9,665 bases of DNA from CAKZYD01 sp039026755 (GTDB lineage: Bacteria > Pseudomonadota > Alphaproteobacteria > Sphingomonadales > CAKZYD01). Shown here piece by piece: positions 6,373-9,665 of this stretch. The notes beneath the pieces are model-generated. The model was not told the DNA's origin. It made no database searches and saw nothing but the letters and a program-made list of their open reading frames with translations. Location: contig JBCCLR010000145.1 in the NCBI GenBank assembly GCA_039026755.1, positions 1 to 9,665 of the forward strand, written 5' to 3'. Both the position numbers and the translations under genes were made by a program. The number at the start of each line of letters is the position of its first letter. Positions within the stretch are counted from its first letter, which is position 1.

Positions 6373-7143
6373 GTGGTGTTCAGATGTGTTTTTAAAGTTT
6401 TTGTGTTGTCTGTTATCGCACTGGGTATCGCCGCTTGTGCAAAGCGTCCCACAGACCCATACGCTCTTGCTGAATTTGAAAAACTAAATGACCCGCTTGA
6501 GCCATTAAACCGCTTTACTTGGCGCGCGAATATAAAAGTCGACAACGTTACGTTAAGACCGATTTCCTTGGGCTACCGCGCCATTACGCCGGAGCCTTTT
6601 CGCGTTGGTATTCGCAATGCTTTTGATAACATTTCCGAACCTTGGTCATTTGTAAACAATCTGCTGCAGGGTGAGTTTGGCCGTGCGGGCCGCAACCTTG
6701 GCCGGGTTGTGGTCAATACCACAGTGGGCATCGGTGGCCTGTTCGATCCTGCGACGGATTTTGGGATTGCTGCTGCGGATGAGGATTTTGGCGAAACCCT
6801 AGCGGTATGGGGTGTCCCGTCCGGCCCGTTTCTGATGTTGCCACTGCTTGGCCCATCTAACGTAAGAGACTTCAATGGTTTTATTGTTGGCGCGTTTGCA
6901 GACCCGGTGGATCTTTATTTGTGGCTTGAAAATGTCGGCACTGTGAATCTGGCTTTGACAGGTGGACAAATCCTGGTGCGGCGTGAGCAGTTTTTAGATG
7001 AGTTTGATGTGCTGGTAAAAGAGAGCCAGGATGCCTACGCAGCAGCGCGTTCAGCCGCGCGGCAAAATCGAGAATTTGAAATTTACAATGGAAATCCGCC
7101 CGTTAATGATGAAAATGACCCCTTTGCAGACGAAGACTTTTAA
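6373..7143 (+). CDS. mlaA: MlaA/VacJ family outer-membrane lipoprotein
   Basis: MlaA is the outer-membrane part of the Mla pathway, which removes misplaced phospholipids from the outer leaflet and passes them to periplasmic MlaC. The 256-residue protein starts with a lipoprotein signal peptide: basic residues, a hydrophobic core VFVLSVIALG and a lipobox IAAC with Cys22. Ala23 follows the Cys, so Lol sorting to the outer membrane is expected. The family core is clear: NDPLEPLNRFTW (39-50), SEPWSFVNNLLQG, the glycine-rich NTTVGIGGLFDPA and GVPSGPFLMLPLLGPSN. The C-terminal tail is acidic (NDENDPFADEDF). Two adjacent GTG codons (6373, 6376) are both possible starts behind a strong AGGAGG. The gene stands alone: no mlaC follows, as it does in many relatives, and the next gene converges on it 52 bp away. 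No terminator is evident in that gap. Confidence 0.94.
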   Translation: MVFRCVFKVFVLSVIALGIAACAKRPTDPYALAEFEKLNDPLEPLNRFTWRANIKVDNVTLRPISLGYRAITPEPFRVGIRNAFDNISEPWSFVNNLLQGEFGRAGRNLGRVVVNTTVGIGGLFDPATDFGIAAADEDFGETLAVWGVPSGPFLMLPLLGPSNVRDFNGFIVGAFADPVDLYLWLENVGTVNLALTGGQILVRREQFLDEFDVLVKESQDAYAAARSAARQNREFEIYNGNPPVNDENDPFADEDF

Positions 7144-7195
7144 GCGTAGAGCAGCATAACATGGTGCCCCTCAGCAACGTCTGACGATCTAAACG

Positions 7196-7762
7196 CTACG
7201 CGTATTGCGCGCGCTGCGTGACCCAGATTCCGTGCTCTGCCCCGTGCACCTCCGCAGTGCCCAATTGTTGCGCGCCAATCCGGTGTGCAAGCTTTTGGGA
7301 GCGCACGTTATCAGCTTGAATGGAATGAATGATTACCGCGGCGTGGAGATGCTTAAATGACCAACGCAGCGCGGCTACGACGGCCTCGGTCGCATAGCCT
7401 TTTCCGCGTCCATGTGCTGCGAAGGCCCAGCCGATCTCCAGCCCCGGCCAGCCCTGGGGCATCCATGGCCCAGCTCTGCCAATAAAGCTATTCTCTCGCT
7501 TTTCATAGACCGCCCACGTGGAAAACCCACGCAACTGAGCATGGCCGATAACAAAAGCCAAATCACGCCAACTGTCCGCCTGTGTGGGGGCCTCGCCAAT
7601 TACATAGCGTGCAACCTCCGGGTCTTGGTGCAGCGCCAGCCAATCGGCCTCACATGCCGCAGACACGGGCCGCAATATAAGACGCTCCGTTTCAATACCC
7701 GCTTGCCACACCAAGCGGACCCCAGAAGCGGGCGGCAGTGCCGGCGGCAAAATGCTATCCAT
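7196..7762 (-). CDS. GNAT-family N-acetyltransferase (RimJ/RimL-like)
   Basis: This 188-residue protein belongs to the GNAT superfamily and should transfer an acetyl group from acetyl-CoA to an amine. ETERLILRPVS (24-34) is the usual first strand of the RimJ/RimL-like (Acetyltransf_3) group. EIGWAFAAHGRGKGYATEA (109-127) contains the pyrophosphate-binding motif A, and DNVRSQKLAHRIGA (151-164) is the motif B region with the typical Asn152. This group includes ribosomal-protein N-terminal acetylases and enzymes acting on small molecules; the substrate cannot be told from sequence. The gene lies 32 nt downstream of ettA on the same strand and probably shares its transcript. A hairpin fills the gap and covers GGGAG, the likely ribosome binding site. 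The first 20 residues are proline-rich and outside the usual fold. Confidence 0.88.
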   Translation of the reverse strand: MDSILPPALPPASGVRLVWQAGIETERLILRPVSAACEADWLALHQDPEVARYVIGEAPTQADSWRDLAFVIGHAQLRGFSTWAVYEKRENSFIGRAGPWMPQGWPGLEIGWAFAAHGRGKGYATEAVVAALRWSFKHLHAAVIIHSIQADNVRSQKLAHRIGAQQLGTAEVHGAEHGIWVTQRAQYA

Positions 7763-7763
7763 A

Positions 7764-7790
7764 TGGCTCCCTAAGCACCGGGGGATGCCA
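7764..7790 (-). promoter_or_regulatory. Hairpin over the ribosome binding site of the GNAT gene
   Basis: On the minus-strand mRNA, TGGC-A-TCCC (7790-7782) pairs with GGGA-GCCA (7771-7764) over 8 bp with one bulged A and a 10-nt loop. The 3' arm contains GGGAG, the Shine-Dalgarno for the ATG at 7762, and the stem ends 1 nt before that codon. No T run follows, so it is not a terminator. It could lower or regulate translation of the second gene, or stabilise the ettA mRNA. Confidence 0.55.
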
Positions 7791-7794
7791 GAGA

Positions 7795-9450
7795 TTAGCG
7801 TGCAAATTTCTTGTACGTCAATCGATGTGGTCGGTCAGCGGCATCGCCAAGCCGGCGCCGCCGATCTTCTTCATAGGCTTCAAAATTGCCTTCAAACCAT
7901 TCCACATGACTATCACCTTCAAAGGCCAGGATGTGGGTGGCCAGGCGGTCTAGGAAAAACCGATCGTGGCTAATAACCACGGCGCAGCCGGCGAAGCTCT
8001 CTAGCGCTTCCTCCAGCGCCCGCAGCGTTTCCACATCGAGATCATTGGTCGGCTCGTCAAGCAGCAGGACATTGCCGCCCTTCGAAAGCATTTTGGCAAG
8101 ATGCACCCGGTTGCGCTCACCGCCGGAAAGCTGGCCGACTTTTTTCTGCTGGTCAGGACCTTTAAAATTGAATGCCCCAACATAGGCGCGTGAGGAAATT
8201 TCTCGCTTGCCAAATTGCAGCATATCAAGGCCATCTGAGATTTCCTCCCAAACGTTTTTATTTGGATCGAGCGCATCGCGCGACTGATCCACATAGCCTA
8301 TCTGCACACTTTCGCCGACGTCAAGTCTGCCCGAATCTGGCGTTTCTTGGCCCACAATCATCCTAAACAGGGTCGATTTCCCGGCTCCATTGGGGCCGAT
8401 AACGCCAACGATCCCGCCGGGAGGAAGACTAAACTCCAGCCCATCTATGAGCAATTTGTCGCCAAATCCCTTACGCAAACCCTCAGCAGCGATAACGCGG
8501 TTGCCGAGCCGCTCAGGGATTTGAATGAGAATTTGCGCTTTACCTGGCGCGCGTTCGTTTTGGCGCTCGACCAGCTCGTCATACGCTTTAATACGCGCCT
8601 TTGATTTGGCTTGCCGCGCCTTGGGCGATGAACGGATCCATTCCAGCTCCTGGGCAATCGCCTTTTGCCGCGCTTCTTCGCTGCGGTCCTCCTGCGCTAA
8701 GCGCTTCTGCTTGGCTTCAAGCCACTGCGAATAATTCCCCTCAAAAGGAATGCCGCGGCCGCGATCAAGTTCAAGCACCCAGCCGACGACGTTGTCGAGG
8801 AAATAGCGATCGTGTGTTACCAAAATGACCGTGCCTTTATAGTCTTGCAGGTGCTTTTCAAGCCACGCCACGGATTCTGCATCTAAATGGTTGGTGGGCT
8901 CATCCAGCATGAGAATATCGGGCTTTTCAAGCAGCAACTGGGTCAAGGCAACCCGTCGGCGTTCACCGCCGGAGAGATTGGCCACCATGGCATCTCCGGG
9001 CGGGCAGCGCAGGGCTTCCATGGCGATTTCGACGTGATTGTCCAGTTCCCACAAATCTTGCGCATCAATGACGTCTTGCAATTTGGCAAGCTCATCAGCC
9101 GTTTCGTCAGACCAATTGGCTGCGAGCTCGTTATACTTGTCAAGCACCGCCTGCTTGTCAGCAACGCCCAGCATGACGTTTTCAAAAACCGTTTTGTCGT
9201 CATCAAGTTCTGGCTCTTGCGCCAGATAACCTACTTTAACGCCTTCTGCGGCCCAGGCTTCTCCCTGGAATTCGGTATCAAGCCCAGCCATGATCTTCAT
9301 CAGCGTCGATTTACCAGCGCCGTTCACGCCGATCACAGCGATCTTCACACCCGGGAGAAAGCTAAGGGTAACGTTGTTTAACACCTGCTTGCCGCCCGGG
9401 TAGGCCTTGGTCAGACCCTTCATCACATACACATATTGCGGGTTTGCCAT
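7795..9450 (-). CDS. ettA: Energy-dependent translational throttle protein EttA (ABC-F ATPase)
   Basis: EttA is a cytoplasmic ABC-F protein that binds the ribosomal E site and gates the first elongation steps according to the ATP/ADP ratio. The 551-residue product (E. coli 555) has two ABC domains and no membrane part. The first has Walker A GVNGAGKST (41-49), signature LSGGE (159-163) and Walker B ILMLDEP (179-185). The linker around 240-320 is the charged P-site tRNA interaction region. The second has Walker A GPNGAGKST (352-360), LSGGE (441-445) and VLLLDEP (461-467). Both catalytic Glu residues (184, 466) are present, and the short arm insert in the first domain fits EttA rather than Uup or resistance ABC-F types. 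The frame is open for 50 more codons upstream (to 9600), but EttA proteins start at the MANPQYVY equivalent; AGGA lies 11 nt before this ATG, somewhat far. Confidence 0.96.
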   Translation of the reverse strand: MANPQYVYVMKGLTKAYPGGKQVLNNVTLSFLPGVKIAVIGVNGAGKSTLMKIMAGLDTEFQGEAWAAEGVKVGYLAQEPELDDDKTVFENVMLGVADKQAVLDKYNELAANWSDETADELAKLQDVIDAQDLWELDNHVEIAMEALRCPPGDAMVANLSGGERRRVALTQLLLEKPDILMLDEPTNHLDAESVAWLEKHLQDYKGTVILVTHDRYFLDNVVGWVLELDRGRGIPFEGNYSQWLEAKQKRLAQEDRSEEARQKAIAQELEWIRSSPKARQAKSKARIKAYDELVERQNERAPGKAQILIQIPERLGNRVIAAEGLRKGFGDKLLIDGLEFSLPPGGIVGVIGPNGAGKSTLFRMIVGQETPDSGRLDVGESVQIGYVDQSRDALDPNKNVWEEISDGLDMLQFGKREISSRAYVGAFNFKGPDQQKKVGQLSGGERNRVHLAKMLSKGGNVLLLDEPTNDLDVETLRALEEALESFAGCAVVISHDRFFLDRLATHILAFEGDSHVEWFEGNFEAYEEDRRRRLGDAADRPHRLTYKKFAR

Positions 9451-9639
9451 GGCAGCGCGCGTCCTTGTTTGGTGGAGGTTGTAAGCTTTGTGTTCCCCTA
9501 CCCTATCCCAGGCAGCGTCTTCAATGTCTTTATCAAGCCTGAGATGCGCGCCAACTCGTCCAAATGGACGATTTTTGCGCTTGTAATAATAGTTAGTCAC
9601 TATACAACGTAAGTGTTCGATAGTTTGGAGCCCTCACCC
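9451..9639. other. ettA leader and divergent upstream region
   Basis: This 189-bp stretch holds no recognisable gene. In frame with ettA it stays open to an ATG at 9600, but the 50 added residues resemble nothing known and lack a ribosome binding site. A compact hairpin sits at 9556-9571, and an imperfect inverted repeat TTGTA...TACAA lies around 9581-9607. TATAGT on the minus strand (9604-9599) could be a -10 for ettA, but no good -35 is seen at the right distance. Confidence 0.5.
9556..9576. repeat. Short hairpin followed by a T run on the + strand
   Basis: TCGTCC (9556-9561) and GGACGA (9566-9571) pair over 6 bp around AAAT, and TTTTT follows at 9572-9576 on the + strand. It looks like a small terminator, but no + strand gene precedes it; antisense is the ettA leader. 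It may protect the right-edge region from read-through antisense transcripts, or be a stem in the ettA leader RNA. Confidence 0.35.
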
Positions 9640-9665
9640 ATGCAGGTCACAAATCTCACACTCAA
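9640..9665 (+). CDS. Possible start of a gene that runs off the right edge
   Basis: An ATG at 9640 has GGAG 9 nt upstream (9627-9630) and an open frame to the window end, reading MQVTNLTL. It is divergent from ettA. Eight codons are too few to identify a product or be sure that it is a gene; spacing and position are the only support. Confidence 0.35.

Noticed and set aside
7144..7195. A bidirectional terminator between mlaA and the acetyltransferase gene
   Set aside because: Only a 5-bp AGCGT/ACGCT pairing is present and there is no T run on either strand.
8887..9381. A 164-codon + strand frame opposite ettA
   Set aside because: It mirrors the first ABC domain of ettA, including its Walker and signature regions; no independent evidence for a gene.

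Overview
The window looks like a chromosomal segment of a free-living alphaproteobacterium. The gene types point there: a methionine synthase split into two adjacent genes, an ArsR-family regulator fused to a methyltransferase domain ahead of metF, a VPLPA-type PEP-CTERM protein, and rimJ/rimL-like, mlaA and ettA genes of proteobacterial type. GC content is moderate. I cannot place it to genus; Caulobacterales/Hyphomonadales, Sphingomonadales and Rhodobacterales-like lineages are all compatible. I see no insertion sequence, phage gene, CRISPR array, tRNA or rRNA.

Layout. The left edge (1-246, + strand) is the end of a secreted or surface protein with an exosortase-type C-terminal sorting signal, closed by a strong intrinsic terminator (270-300). 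Converging on it is a minus-strand operon read from about 6040 down to 299, in the order sahR-like regulator, metF, homocysteine S-methyltransferase module of MetH, remaining modules of MetH. The genes are packed tightly: a 14-nt overlap, a 7-nt gap and a 33-nt gap. One promoter precedes the first gene, and it carries a perfect 20-bp AT-rich palindrome between and over its -35 and -10 boxes, only 14 nt from the start codon. This looks like an autoregulatory operator. A 339-bp intergenic region follows, then mlaA on the + strand (6373-7143). Converging on mlaA is a minus-strand pair: ettA (7795-9450) followed 32 nt later by a GNAT acetyltransferase (7196-7762). The right edge (9451-9639) is the ettA leader and divergent upstream region. 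A possible + strand gene begins at 9640 and runs off the window.

How the genes work together. MetF makes 5-methyltetrahydrofolate, and the two MetH pieces use it with cobalamin to methylate homocysteine to methionine, which feeds S-adenosylmethionine. The first gene is an ArsR-type DNA-binding domain joined to a domain with an intact SAM/SAH-binding motif. This matches the SahR type of regulator known from proteobacteria, which senses S-adenosylhomocysteine and controls the SAM cycle. The operon therefore probably adjusts homocysteine remethylation to the SAH level. MlaA (outer-membrane lipid asymmetry), EttA (translation throttle) and the GNAT enzyme are functionally separate.

I do not find an undescribed multi-gene system here. 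The items most worth a second look are the sahR operator/promoter with its nearly leaderless transcript, and a hairpin that covers the ribosome binding site of the GNAT gene.
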